Positions 35,113 to 44,062 are shown, counted from the first letter of the stretch. The stretch is 64,000 nt of DNA from Pseudanabaena sp. PCC 6802 (GCF_000332175.1 NZ_KB235914.1:4185793-4249792); one strand, 5' to 3'. Program-made: numbers and translations. Notes: generated by a model not told the origin, from the letters alone.

Positions 35113-35832
35113 CTAAACTCCCAACGCCTGTAAAACCAGTTTTGCAGTTTCCGCACCAGAATTTTGCTGCTGCCCTGAGATCAGATTACCATCTCTGAGT
35201 GCGTGGGGAGTAAAGGGTTCTTTGGTCACAAAGTTAGCTCCTAATTGTTTAGCTTCATCTTCGATGCGGAAGGGCATGACCTTCTGACCGACAACCCGAT
35301 CGGCATAATCTTCTTCGCTGTTGGCAAATCCCGTAATAGTTTTCCCTTCAATCAAATATGCTCCATTTGGCAGTTTAACTTCTAATAGCACACAAGTACC
35401 GTGGCACAGAGCTGCCGTAGGTTTGCCAGTGAGATAGAAGTTGGAGAACAGTTGAATGAGAGCCGTGTCTTGACGGAAAGTAAACATGGGAGACTGTCCA
35501 CCACACACGACAATAGCATCAAACTCGCCAATATCCAAAGCGGCGATCGCAGGTGTATTCTCCAGCAATTGCATGAATTCTGGCTGGTTGATGTACTGAA
35601 GTGAAAGAAGATCGTCCTTGGAATAACCCGATGCATCGCGAGGGTCGCTCATAGCATCAAATTCCACCTTGCCCCCCTTGGGGCTAGCAATCGTCACCTG
35701 GCAGCCCACTTTGACAAAGACATCATAGGGGTGGATTAATTCAGATGCCCAGAAACCGACGGGTACTCCCAGCGTTGTTGACATCGCAGGATTGGCAACA
35801 ATTAGCAGAATAGATTTAGCGATCGTCTCCAT
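35113..35832 (-). CDS. DJ-1/PfpI family protein (class I glutamine amidotransferase-like)
   Basis: A 239-residue DJ-1/PfpI protein: ILLIVANPAMSTTLGVPVGFWASELIHPYDVF, EFDAIVVCGGQSPMF and the nucleophile elbow AALCHGTCVLLE. Relatives include Hsp31-type glyoxalases and deglycases. It is the first gene of an operon with the reductase at 34472. ATG 35832 (METIAKSILLIV). The divergent LysR gene begins 91 bp away, suggesting its promoter is LysR-controlled. Confidence 0.85.
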   Translation of the reverse strand: METIAKSILLIVANPAMSTTLGVPVGFWASELIHPYDVFVKVGCQVTIASPKGGKVEFDAMSDPRDASGYSKDDLLSLQYINQPEFMQLLENTPAIAALDIGEFDAIVVCGGQSPMFTFRQDTALIQLFSNFYLTGKPTAALCHGTCVLLEVKLPNGAYLIEGKTITGFANSEEDYADRVVGQKVMPFRIEDEAKQLGANFVTKEPFTPHALRDGNLISGQQQNSGAETAKLVLQALGV

Positions 35833-35923
35833 AACTATACTGACAAATATGCGAACGTTCTTAGTGTGGATCGGATACCATGTATTTGTCCAATAGATAT
35901 TTCGTATAAGTTACATTCATCAA

Positions 35924-36829
35924 ATGAATCTTACTAGTATAGATCTCAATTTACTTGTTGTCTTTGATGCGCTGATGAACGAACGCCAGGTTACCCGTGC
36001 CGGAGAGAGCATTGGACTCAGTCAACCAGCGACCAGTAATGCCTTGGCACGATTGCGCAATTTAACTAGCGACGAACTATTTATCCGAACCAGGGTTGGG
36101 TTACAGCCCACACCTCATGCGATCGCCATCGCCCAGCATATTCAACCCGCACTAAAGCAAATTCAGGCTGCCCTGTCACTAGAACGGAATTTTGACCCCA
36201 TGACTAGCGATCGGGTCTTTACAATTGGCATGACAGATTATGTCGAGTTTGTATTGCTTCCAAGCCTGCTGTCGCTTCTGGGAACACGGGCTCCCAATAT
36301 TAAAATTCAGGTGCGATCTGGCGATCGCCAGCATCTCCTTGCCTTATTAGATAGCGGTGAAGTCGATCTTATTTGCGGATTATTCCCAGAGAAAGTTCTC
36401 TGGCATGAGGAACAACCTCTCTTCCAGGAAAAATACGTCTGTGCGTGTCGCTACGATCGTCCAGCAATCGGAGATCGTCTTACTTTGGATGATTACCTAT
36501 CGGTTTCCCATTTATTAATTTCAATTCAAGAGGATATGGTTGGTCGTGTAGATAAAATTTTGGCTGAGCGAAACTTGAAGCGACATATCTCGATTTCTAT
36601 CCCCCATTTTCTAGTCGCGCCCTTCATTTTGTCTCATACCGACCTAATTGCAACCCTTGCCAAACGAGTAGCGAATGAATTTTCTACTACTCAAAACTTA
36701 AAAATCTTTCCATGCCCACTACCTATTGAAGGATTTTCCGTATCGATGCGCTCGCACCGCAGTACTCATAACCACGCTGCACATGTCTGGCTAAGAGAGA
36801 TAATTACAGAAGTAGCTAGGACAATTTGA
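35924..36829 (+). CDS. LysR family transcriptional regulator
   Basis: A 301-residue LysR protein. Winged helix: LNLLVVFDALMNERQVTRAG and SQPATSNALARLRNL; then a substrate-binding-like effector domain. It is divergent from the DJ-1/reductase operon with 91 bp between, the classic LysR arrangement. In that gap ATACCATGTAT (about 35875-35885) is a short dyad that could be part of its operator. Effector unknown. A family B MITE starts 32 bp after the stop. Confidence 0.92.
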   Translation: MNLTSIDLNLLVVFDALMNERQVTRAGESIGLSQPATSNALARLRNLTSDELFIRTRVGLQPTPHAIAIAQHIQPALKQIQAALSLERNFDPMTSDRVFTIGMTDYVEFVLLPSLLSLLGTRAPNIKIQVRSGDRQHLLALLDSGEVDLICGLFPEKVLWHEEQPLFQEKYVCACRYDRPAIGDRLTLDDYLSVSHLLISIQEDMVGRVDKILAERNLKRHISISIPHFLVAPFILSHTDLIATLAKRVANEFSTTQNLKIFPCPLPIEGFSVSMRSHRSTHNHAAHVWLREIITEVARTI

Positions 36830-36861
36830 AATTGGCAAGCCACGTATTCTATGGGAACTTA

Positions 36862-36970
36862 TAGCGCTTTTCAGATCGGAAAGAGTAGGGGGTTTGGGGG
36901 CGTTGCCCCCAAGAAGGGGTAGAACCCCTTCACCCCAAAAATAAAACCTGTTCTCAAGTGAAAACCGCTA
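36862..36970. repeat. Family B MITE (109 bp)
   Basis: TAGCGCTTTTCAGATCGG to AAGTGAAAACCGCTA; TA at 36860-36861 and 36971-36972. It directly abuts a family C element at 36975. It follows the LysR gene and may serve as its terminator. Confidence 0.9.
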
Positions 36971-36974
36971 TATA

Positions 36975-37068
36975 CCAATTCTTCAAAATTGAACTATAGA
37001 TCGATCTATGTACGGACGAACAGCCGTTCGCCCCTCCAGCAATCTGTAATTTTACTTTAGAGAATTGG
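36975..37068. repeat. Family C MITE-like repeat, copy 1
   Basis: Starts CCAATTCTTCAAAATTGAAC after TA (36973-36974) and ends TTTAGAGAATTGG; the middle contains GGACGAACAGCCGTTCGCCCC. It matches 45447-45528 closely. The right flank is TG instead of TA. Confidence 0.8.
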
Positions 37069-37070
37069 TG

Positions 37071-37283
37071 TTAGCTAGCAGTATATGCCCAAATTTCAAA
37101 CTTTGCCTTAGATGATATCTCTGCTTCCAAGGAGCCATAGCGATCGAGGCAAAACTCTTCAAACTCTTCCTCCAAGCGATCGCGAGCGCGCCTGCACTGT
37201 TCCTCATCTGGTATGTAGTGAGGATCTTCAGGAATTAGAATAATCCAAACATCGGATATTTGAGTATGCCTGCAATATAACGG
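37071..37283 (-). pseudogene. Small ORF remnant without a start codon
   Basis: Directly after the Rieske gene, one frame is open for about 65 codons: ISDVWIILIPEDPHYIPDEE, then CRRARDRLEEEFEEFCLDRY and ending FEIWAYTAS before TAA (37073-37071). It looks like real protein by composition, but no ATG, GTG or TTG lies in frame after the last stop. It is either a gene that lost its start or one using a rare start. Its stop is 2 bp from the family C element, which may have cut it short. Confidence 0.35.
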
Positions 37284-37285
37284 GC

Positions 37286-38695
37286 TTATGACTTTCTATC
37301 GCGCTTTGATTCGGGCAAATTGCGGGGAGGGATGCTTCGACCTTCAAAGAACTGACGTTCTAATCGTCCCAATCCCATCCATCCTGCGCCACAGACTAGA
37401 CTGAGGGCGGTCAAAATCGCGATCGCGCTTACAGAACCCTGACCCAGCGTCACCGCTAATAATGGCGAGATAATGCAGGCGATCGCCCCTATAATTGCCG
37501 CTCCCTTGCGCAGGCGCTGAATATTTGCCAATGCCGTACGACAGCTAGCGCAATTAACCGTATGGGAATGATAGCGATCCAGGAGCTTTGCCTTAGGTAT
37601 AGCTGGCGGCAAAACGTCGCCAGGGAATGGATCGATGCTGTAGCAATTTACCCATTGCCGCAATTCTATGACAAACAAATCGGCCTTTGTGGGTAAATAA
37701 AACGCTTTGGCAAAGTTATCGCTACCACCATGTGCTTCCAGGTAGCGCTCTTGTCTGTATAAAAAGATTTGATCGTCTTCTAAAATCGCATTCTGATTGA
37801 TATGAGAGTACCAGCGCGGTGAGAGTTTAATTAAAAAACCCGGTAATTTGGTGGCAAATTTGAAGGGAAATCTGGCAAATAATCGACATTCACCTTTGCG
37901 AATGGGAGTTGCATAGACAACGGTTAACGTGCGCCCGAATTGCTTTGAGGTCAGATCGTGCCACATCAAACCAGGAGCGATATACGTGGTATCCTGTCGT
38001 CCCAATTTACCGCGTCGGGGGCCTTCTTCCCATTTTCCTTGAAATCCCCATTTACCTGATGCCACAACTTCCAACTCTACTGGGGCAGCATTGGCGCGGT
38101 TGCCAACGGAGCGGTGGTGAGTATAGGGCAAGTGGCTGGAATCCAAGACATTTTCCATAAGAGTTAGCGCGTCGTAGGGGAGATCGCGAAATGTATCGAC
38201 GCAAACCCACTCATCGGCAGATTCCTCTAGTGGCTCGACAATGGGAATATCTACCTTCGCTGCATTATCTGCCTGACCGGGATAGACGAATAACATGCCC
38301 TGGCGAATCGCCGTGGGAAACGATCTGACACAAGCTCGTTTGGAGATTTCTGCGGTGCTGCCATCAACCTGCTGTGGAATGCGATCGCAAGCCCCCGTCC
38401 CTGTAAACGCCCAACCGTGGTACGGGCATTCCAGCGTACCATCTTCGGCAATACGCCCCTCGGATAGCGGTGCGAGGCGATGCGGGCATTTATCCTCGAA
38501 TACGCGCCAGGTCGCCGCCGTTCGATCCCACCAGATGACAAGATCTTGTCCCAGCAATGTAAATGACAGGGGCTTAGCGCGATCCAAATCCCGAACGTAG
38601 TAAATGGGGTACCATACTTCTTTCCAGTCGAAGCGAGCTGGATCGTTGCCGCCTGCTAAACTTAACTCTCTGTTGGTAGCGATCGCCTGCACCAT
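37286..38695 (-). CDS. Rieske 2Fe-2S oxygenase, PaO/Tic55 family
   Basis: A 469-residue Rieske non-haem iron oxygenase. Rieske ligands are C70-x-H72 (EDKCPHRLAPLSEG) and C90-x2-H93 (LECPYHGWAF). The mononuclear iron region is NVLDSSHLPYTHH. Near residue 380 a CxxC (VNCASC) precedes two C-terminal hydrophobic helices (IIGAIACIISPLLAVTL, AILTALSLVCGAGWMGL). That layout is that of the pheophorbide a oxygenase / Tic55 / PTC52 group of plants and cyanobacteria, bound to membranes. Substrate unknown, possibly a chlorophyll catabolite or another ring compound. ATG 38695. Confidence 0.9.
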   Translation of the reverse strand: MVQAIATNRELSLAGGNDPARFDWKEVWYPIYYVRDLDRAKPLSFTLLGQDLVIWWDRTAATWRVFEDKCPHRLAPLSEGRIAEDGTLECPYHGWAFTGTGACDRIPQQVDGSTAEISKRACVRSFPTAIRQGMLFVYPGQADNAAKVDIPIVEPLEESADEWVCVDTFRDLPYDALTLMENVLDSSHLPYTHHRSVGNRANAAPVELEVVASGKWGFQGKWEEGPRRGKLGRQDTTYIAPGLMWHDLTSKQFGRTLTVVYATPIRKGECRLFARFPFKFATKLPGFLIKLSPRWYSHINQNAILEDDQIFLYRQERYLEAHGGSDNFAKAFYLPTKADLFVIELRQWVNCYSIDPFPGDVLPPAIPKAKLLDRYHSHTVNCASCRTALANIQRLRKGAAIIGAIACIISPLLAVTLGQGSVSAIAILTALSLVCGAGWMGLGRLERQFFEGRSIPPRNLPESKRDRKS

Positions 38696-38756
38696 GTTTA
38701 CCCTCTCTATTATCGAGCTTCAAGTCGTTTGCTTAATATAACTTAATAATAACTTA

Positions 38757-38860
38757 TTAGCCCCTTTGTCGCACTGTGTTATTAAACCGCTCGATATAGC
38801 TCGTTCTACCAGTTTCTTTACCAACTGTCCGATGGTGTCTGCTAGGAGGGTCATTATTAC
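38757..38860 (-). pseudogene. IS1-family transposase fragment
   Basis: On the minus strand the frame reads HHRTVGKETGRTSYIERFNN then TVRQR before a stop. This is the well conserved DDE-region end of IS1-type (InsB) transposases, with the catalytic Glu in SYIERFNN. About 25-35 residues remain; no other part or terminal repeats were found. Left boundary approximate. Confidence 0.7.
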
Positions 38861-38877
38861 TGTGCAGCACTGCCAAT

Positions 38878-39624
38878 TTAGTTAAGAATTTTGATATCCA
38901 GGAGATAACCCTTCCCACGTATAGTTTTAAGGAATTGCGGTTCGCCAGCATCTCGCTCAATTTTATCGCGTATTCCCCAGACCAAGGCACTAACTTCATT
39001 GGTAGAATGACCAAAGGCTTCTGTCCAGATCGCTGGAATCAGTTCCTCATAATCGCAAACAATTGGTTCGTCGTTATTAGCACGATTGCGCTTTGCCATA
39101 TGGTGAACGAGCAATCGCTCTTGGGGTCTGAGGCGGATCTCTTCGCGGGTTTGGCGAGTAGCTCGATATAGTCGTTGCTGGCTGAAGTGATATTCGATAA
39201 ACTCGGGTGTCTGAAACTTATCGATCAGGTCAGTCTCGTTGGGATCGCGAAAGGTCAACTGCCAGAAGATAGGCGTATCGTTTTCAGTCCACTTACCCAG
39301 AATCAGAATCACATTCCCATTTTTGAGGGGGACGCTGCCTTCGGAGCGGACATCGATTTCGGCTTTGCCATCTCCCTGGCGGAGGAAGGTGCCATTGGCG
39401 CTATCTGTATCCACCAGCCACCAGCGGCCAGAGCCGCGTTCGATCGCGGCATGTTGGCGGGAGACTTTTTTGTGCGGATCGGGTAGGACGATATCGTTAT
39501 CATCGCCGCGTCCGATCGTGATGCGAGGTTGGGCTTGTTGTCGCTCGATAAACTCTTTGAGTTCGATCGTGGATGTTTTACCTTCTGGATCTTGAATCTT
39601 TAGGAATGGATATTCGGGGTTCAT
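38878..39624 (-). CDS. FHA domain protein with C-terminal winged helix
   Basis: A 248-residue protein. The FHA domain (ITIGRGDDNDIVLPDPHKKV, then SRQH and DSANGTFL) binds phosphothreonine peptides. The C-terminal part (RLRPQERLLVHHMAKR, then a stretch ending TIRGKGYLLDIKIL) is an OmpR-like winged helix that probably binds DNA. An FHA module joined to a DNA-binding domain implies gene control by a Ser/Thr kinase; one is encoded at 44063-45214. Start at ATG 39624 (MNPEYPFLKI) rather than the 39693 start. Confidence 0.82.
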   Translation of the reverse strand: MNPEYPFLKIQDPEGKTSTIELKEFIERQQAQPRITIGRGDDNDIVLPDPHKKVSRQHAAIERGSGRWWLVDTDSANGTFLRQGDGKAEIDVRSEGSVPLKNGNVILILGKWTENDTPIFWQLTFRDPNETDLIDKFQTPEFIEYHFSQQRLYRATRQTREEIRLRPQERLLVHHMAKRNRANNDEPIVCDYEELIPAIWTEAFGHSTNEVSALVWGIRDKIERDAGEPQFLKTIRGKGYLLDIKILN

Positions 39625-39725
39625 AATTTTTCTCGATCGGTAGAAAATAGTATACTTTCCTTTAAATATTGGATCTAATCTAGAGATGGGCAAATGGCTG
39701 ATTGAAATTACCCTTCAAGAAATAA

Positions 39726-41561
39726 CTAACGACTGATTTGGCTTAGCAGACGAATTACTTCTCGATATCTAGATTGCTTACCCTGATCCTCATATAGAAT
39801 GGCAGCCTTCTGAAGATCGGCGATCGCTCCTTTTTTATCTCCTAAAGCAAGGCGATTAATCCCCCGATTCTTATAGGCAAGCGCACTCTTAGGATTCAGA
39901 TAAATTGCCCGATCGAAATCCGCGATCGCACCCTGCTTATCTTGCAACTCGGCGCGGGCGATCCCTCTATTAGTAAAAAAACTATCATTATTAGGATTGA
40001 GGCGAATCGCCTGGGTATAATCTGCGATCGCACCCTTTCTATCACCCAAATCAGAGCGGTTAATCCCCCTTCCATTGTAAGCAATATCAATATTGGGATT
40101 GAGGCGAATTGCCCGATCGTAATCTGCGATCGCAGATTTTGGATCTCCTAACTGAGTATGAGTTATTCCTCGGTTAACGTAGGCATCAGCATAGTTAGGA
40201 TTGAGGCGAATTGCCTGGTCAAAATCTGCGATCGCTTCCCTGTGAGATCCCAAATCAGAGCGACTATTCCCACGGTTCATGTAGGCTCGGTCAAAGTTAG
40301 GATCGAGGTGAATTGCCCGATCGTAATCCGCGATCGCTCCTTTTTTATCGCCTAGAGCAGAGCGGGAAAGTCCTCGATTATTATAGGCTATCTTCAAATT
40401 AGGATTGAGACGAATTGTCTGGGTATAATCTGCAATCGCTCCCTTTTTGTCACCCAAATCAGAGCGAACTTTTCCACGATTATAATAGGCGGGGGCAAAA
40501 TTGGGATTGAGACGGATTACCTCGGTATAGTCTGCGATCGCTTCCTTGGGCTCTCCTAAGCTAAAACGGATATTTCCTCGTCCAAAGTAAGCAGCAGCAA
40601 ATTTAGGGTTGAGACGAATTGCTCGGTTGTAATCTGCGATCGCTCCTTGCCGATCGCCTGCAATATGCTTATCAAGCCCTTGAAGAAAAGCATCATCTGC
40701 CTTCTGCTCAGGAGGTACTGTCGGAGCAGCAACGGTCTGAAATCCTAATCCTGGCTCTAACTGGGCAATGAAACGCATAGGGATATAGATAGGAATAGCT
40801 AAGTTCAATCCAAATTTCATCCCTATTTCGGGGTCAATTCCCTTCTGTTCAACTAAATCAGTCGCAACTTTGCTCTGTCCATGAATACCAATCAATTTTC
40901 CCTGCTCATCCAATACTGGCCCTCCACTCATCCCACTGAAAGTGTCATTGTAGTAGGCTAGAGCATATCCTTCTTTCAGTGGATATCCTGCATTAGCCGA
41001 AATCTGCCCATCACTAAAGCGATAGTTCTGCATAGTGCTTTCCTCAGATTGGAGGGGAAATCCTGCTACATAATTTGGTGTATCTGCCACTGCTTTTGCA
41101 GAATCGCCAATCTCCACCACGCGGTAGTCCTTGTCGCTAGTAAATTGCAAAATAGCGAGATCGATTTTGTCAGGGAAGCGTTTGACCGTTTTGTAATCGA
41201 TGGAATACTGTTTGCTATCGGGTGTGACAACCTTATACTTATCCTCAGTTGCTACCACATGCGCTGCTGTGAGGACAGTGTAGACATTACCTTGGCGTTT
41301 GATAATTACGCCAGAGCCAGGGGTCTGGCTGGTGATGCAGACCGTCACCGCTCTGGCAATTTCGCTCACCTTTTGGACTGTGGAGCCAGTATAGGCAATA
41401 GGAACACCATGAGAGCACGAGGTGCTACTACTAGCGCTTTCCTGGACTGCGGGTGCAGGTGCGTTCTGTTTCTCTGTTGGCTGAGGTGCGCAACCAACCA
41501 GAGTCATCGTTCCTGCTAAGACGGTTCCCAAAATTAATATTAATCGGTTTAAAGTGTTCAT
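39726..41561 (-). CDS. Trypsin-like serine protease with TPR repeats, lipoprotein
   Basis: A 611-residue lipoprotein. Signal peptide with lipobox LVGC (Cys24). A trypsin/HtrA-type protease domain follows with His101 (VLTAAHVV), Asp134 (KIDLAILQF) and Ser212 (FSGMSGGPVLDEQGKLIGIHG). The C-terminal half is about nine TPR units of 34 residues (AIADYDRAIRLNPN type). It should sit at the outer face of a membrane, degrading or sensing proteins, with TPRs for partner binding. It is a tandem paralogue of the next gene upstream. ATG 41561. Confidence 0.9.
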   Translation of the reverse strand: MNTLNRLILILGTVLAGTMTLVGCAPQPTEKQNAPAPAVQESASSSTSCSHGVPIAYTGSTVQKVSEIARAVTVCITSQTPGSGVIIKRQGNVYTVLTAAHVVATEDKYKVVTPDSKQYSIDYKTVKRFPDKIDLAILQFTSDKDYRVVEIGDSAKAVADTPNYVAGFPLQSEESTMQNYRFSDGQISANAGYPLKEGYALAYYNDTFSGMSGGPVLDEQGKLIGIHGQSKVATDLVEQKGIDPEIGMKFGLNLAIPIYIPMRFIAQLEPGLGFQTVAAPTVPPEQKADDAFLQGLDKHIAGDRQGAIADYNRAIRLNPKFAAAYFGRGNIRFSLGEPKEAIADYTEVIRLNPNFAPAYYNRGKVRSDLGDKKGAIADYTQTIRLNPNLKIAYNNRGLSRSALGDKKGAIADYDRAIHLDPNFDRAYMNRGNSRSDLGSHREAIADFDQAIRLNPNYADAYVNRGITHTQLGDPKSAIADYDRAIRLNPNIDIAYNGRGINRSDLGDRKGAIADYTQAIRLNPNNDSFFTNRGIARAELQDKQGAIADFDRAIYLNPKSALAYKNRGINRLALGDKKGAIADLQKAAILYEDQGKQSRYREVIRLLSQISR

Positions 41562-41608
41562 AATCTGATGCTGAGAGGAGTATGTAGTTTGTTTGGAATG
41601 GGAAAAAA

Positions 41609-43246
41609 CTAACGACTGATTTGATTTAGCAGACTAATTACTCGCTGATATCCATCTCGATCGCCCTGAGCTTGATATAGATCTGCCGCTTTCTGAAGAT
41701 CGGAGATCGCTCCCTTGTTATCTCCCAAAGCAGAACGGGCAAGTCCTCGGGTGCCGAAAGCCTGCGCATCATTAGGGTTGAGACGTATCGCTTGGCCATA
41801 ATCGGTGATCGCTCCCTTTTTGTCTCCTAAAGCAGAGCGGGCATTCCCTCGGTTATAGTAGGCATCGGCATCATTAGGATTGAGACGAATTGCCTGGTCA
41901 TAATCGGCGATCGCTCCCTTTTTATCACCTAAAGCAGAGCGGGCAACTCCTCGGTTATAGTAGGCGCTAGCATAGTTAGGATTGAGACGAATCGCTTGGT
42001 CATAATCTGCGATCGCTCCTTGTTTGTCTCCCAAATCAAAGCGGTCAATCCCTCGGTTATAGTAGGCGCTAGCATAGTTAGGATTAAGACGAATCGCTTG
42101 GTCATAATCTGCGATCGCTCCTTGTTTGTCTCCCAATGCAGAGCGGTTAATTCCTCGTTCATTGTAGACATCGGCATAGTTAGGATTAAGACGAATCGCT
42201 TGGTCATAATCTACGATCGCTTGAATTTTTTCTCTCACATCAAATTTATGTATAACAGAGCGGGCATACCCTCGCTTAAAGTAGGCGTCGGCATAGTTAG
42301 GATTAAGACGAATCGCTTGGTCATAATCTGCGATCGCTCCTTGCTGATCGCCTACGATTATCTTATCAAGTCCCTGGAGAAAGAAATCATCTGCAGTCTG
42401 TTGTGTCGACACTGCAACAGCAGCCACAGGCTGAAATTCCAGTACTGGTTCTACCTGTGTAATCAAACTCAAAAAGGTATAGATGGGAATAGCCAGGCTT
42501 AAGCCTCTTTTATCGCCAGTTTCTGGGTTAATTCCTTTGTTCTCAATCAAGTTATTCCTAACTTTACTCTGTCCGTGAATGCCAATCAGTTTTCCCTGCT
42601 CGTCTAATACTGGGCCTCCACTCATCCCACTAAAAGTGTCATTGTAGTATGCAAGAGCATATCCTTTTTCCAGTGGATGTACAGCATTGGCCGAAATTTG
42701 TCCGTCACTAAAGCGATAGTTCTGGATCGTACTTTCCGCAGACTGAAGTGGAAATCCAGCTACATAACTGGGCGTGCCTATCACGGCTTTTTGAGAATCG
42801 CCAATCTCAACCACGCGGTAGTCCTTGTCGCTGGTGAATTGCAAAATCGCGAGGTCAATTTTGTCAGGAAAGCGTTTGATTTTGCTGTACTCGACGGCAT
42901 ACTGGTTGCCATCAGGTGCAACGAGTTTGTACTTATCCTCAGTTGCTACCACATGCGCTGCTGTGAGAACTGTATAGACGTTACCATGACGTTTGATAAT
43001 TACGCCAGAACCAGGGGTTTGACTGGTGATGCAAACTGTGACTGCTCTGGCAATTTCGCTCACCTTTTGGACAGTGGAGCCAGTATAGGCGATAGGAGCG
43101 CCATGAGAGCAGGAAGATGGTATATCCACGCTAGCGCTCTCCTTCACAGAACTTGTCGTCGAAGAAGTAGGCTGTTGGGTAGTACAGCTATTCAGCGTAA
43201 TAGCTGAGACCAAAGTGAGGGCAAACAACAGTTTTGGGAATCTCAT
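41609..43246 (-). CDS. Trypsin-like serine protease with TPR repeats, lipoprotein (paralogue)
   Basis: A 545-residue paralogue of the downstream gene. Lipobox LNSC (Cys21), then the same protease core (VLTAAHVV, KIDLAILQF, GMSGGPVLDEQGKLIGIHG) with complete triad. About seven TPRs; one carries an inserted HKFDVREK segment. Neighbouring TPRs are almost identical in DNA (41860-42330), so the array has recently expanded or been homogenised. The 47-bp gap to the downstream copy suggests an operon. ATG 43246. Confidence 0.9.
   Translation of the reverse strand: MRFPKLLFALTLVSAITLNSCTTQQPTSSTTSSVKESASVDIPSSCSHGAPIAYTGSTVQKVSEIARAVTVCITSQTPGSGVIIKRHGNVYTVLTAAHVVATEDKYKLVAPDGNQYAVEYSKIKRFPDKIDLAILQFTSDKDYRVVEIGDSQKAVIGTPSYVAGFPLQSAESTIQNYRFSDGQISANAVHPLEKGYALAYYNDTFSGMSGGPVLDEQGKLIGIHGQSKVRNNLIENKGINPETGDKRGLSLAIPIYTFLSLITQVEPVLEFQPVAAVAVSTQQTADDFFLQGLDKIIVGDQQGAIADYDQAIRLNPNYADAYFKRGYARSVIHKFDVREKIQAIVDYDQAIRLNPNYADVYNERGINRSALGDKQGAIADYDQAIRLNPNYASAYYNRGIDRFDLGDKQGAIADYDQAIRLNPNYASAYYNRGVARSALGDKKGAIADYDQAIRLNPNDADAYYNRGNARSALGDKKGAITDYGQAIRLNPNDAQAFGTRGLARSALGDNKGAISDLQKAADLYQAQGDRDGYQRVISLLNQISR
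41860..42330. repeat. Near-identical 102-bp tandem repeats in a TPR array
   Basis: Four to five units of 102 bp, each encoding one TPR, share almost all bases (for example the block containing TTAGGATTAAGACGAATCGC recurs at each 102-bp step). This is more alike than the protein needs, so recent duplication or gene conversion is likely. Confidence 0.8.
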
Positions 43247-43388
43247 AATCTTTATCCATAGAATTTTTGCTTATTGCCCTTCTCTCACAAGGCGAGAAAA
43301 GGTTGAGACATAAGAGATAGGCACATTTCCGCATGAAATGATTCCACAAAATAGAGGAATCTATCTATTTGCAATTGAACAAATCCTG

Positions 43389-43452
43389 TAGGGGCAATCC
43401 CCTCGTGGTTGCCCCGATGCGTGGGGGGTAGGCACGGGGGCGCTACCCCTAC
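43389..43452. repeat. GTAGGGG/CCCCTAC inverted repeat
   Basis: Begins GTAGGGGCAATCCCC and ends GCTACCCCTAC; imperfect palindromic centre with GGTTGCCCC and GGGGGGTAGGCAC. Lies between the COP23 gene and the protease gene and resembles the element at 21961. Confidence 0.6.
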
Positions 43453-43504
43453 AAGAATTGCATCGGTCATTTAAATATCGTCAAAAAGAACCAAAATCAT
43501 ATCC

Positions 43505-44041
43505 TTACCAGAGTGGCTTCGGCGATCGCCCCGAAGAGTCAACTCCTAGAAATTTATCAACATCTAGATAAGGTCGTTTCCCAGTCTCTGTCAAAGTTTC
43601 GTTGCTGCCATGCCGAATCGCAATTAGCCTTTGCAAAGTCACCTGCGGGTTAAATCCAGGTTTGACCGTGAATAATAAGTCCGTGCAGTCGCCACCTTCG
43701 CGGCTAGCAGTACAGATCGCATTCTCACCATTGATCTGTCCCGTGGTGATATATTTCAAAGAGCCAGATTGATAAAAGGTTTGAAATCTACCAGACACCT
43801 CCGCACAGCGTTTCTCCGGCGACCAACCTGCCGCATCAAAGCTATTAGATACCCATTTAATGATAGGAATATCAGAATTTTTTGTCTTTGCCACCGTAGT
43901 GGGAACTCCGTCAACCTGAGCGCAAACAAAGCTAGCCTCTTTAGCCTGTACCGAAGAGAAGTTAGAGCAACCGGAGATATTGCCAACCAAAATCGCCACG
44001 ACTGGAACCATCAGAATTATTGAAAACCTTTGATTTAACAT
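43505..44041 (-). CDS. COP23 domain lipoprotein
   Basis: A 178-residue COP23-domain protein. N-terminal signal with lipobox ISGC (Cys25). Conserved cysteines lie in FVCAQVDGVPTTVA, SPEKRCAEVSGRFQTFY, INGENAICTA and GGDCTDLLFTV, likely forming disulfides outside the cytoplasm. The name comes from a circadian-oscillating membrane protein of a cyanobacterium; the function is unknown. It lies between the Ser/Thr kinase and the TPR proteases, all in one direction, so it is probably part of their module. Confidence 0.88.
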   Translation of the reverse strand: MLNQRFSIILMVPVVAILVGNISGCSNFSSVQAKEASFVCAQVDGVPTTVAKTKNSDIPIIKWVSNSFDAAGWSPEKRCAEVSGRFQTFYQSGSLKYITTGQINGENAICTASREGGDCTDLLFTVKPGFNPQVTLQRLIAIRHGSNETLTETGKRPYLDVDKFLGVDSSGRSPKPLW

Positions 44042-44062
44042 AAACCACCTACAAACTTTAGT

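Noticed and set aside
38757-39014. 85-residue protein with ATG 39014
   Set aside because: The first part is the FHA gene in another frame; only the tail matches an IS1 transposase.
41860-42330. Possible CRISPR array from regular repeats
   Set aside because: Units are 102 bp, contiguous and coding for TPRs; there are no spacers.
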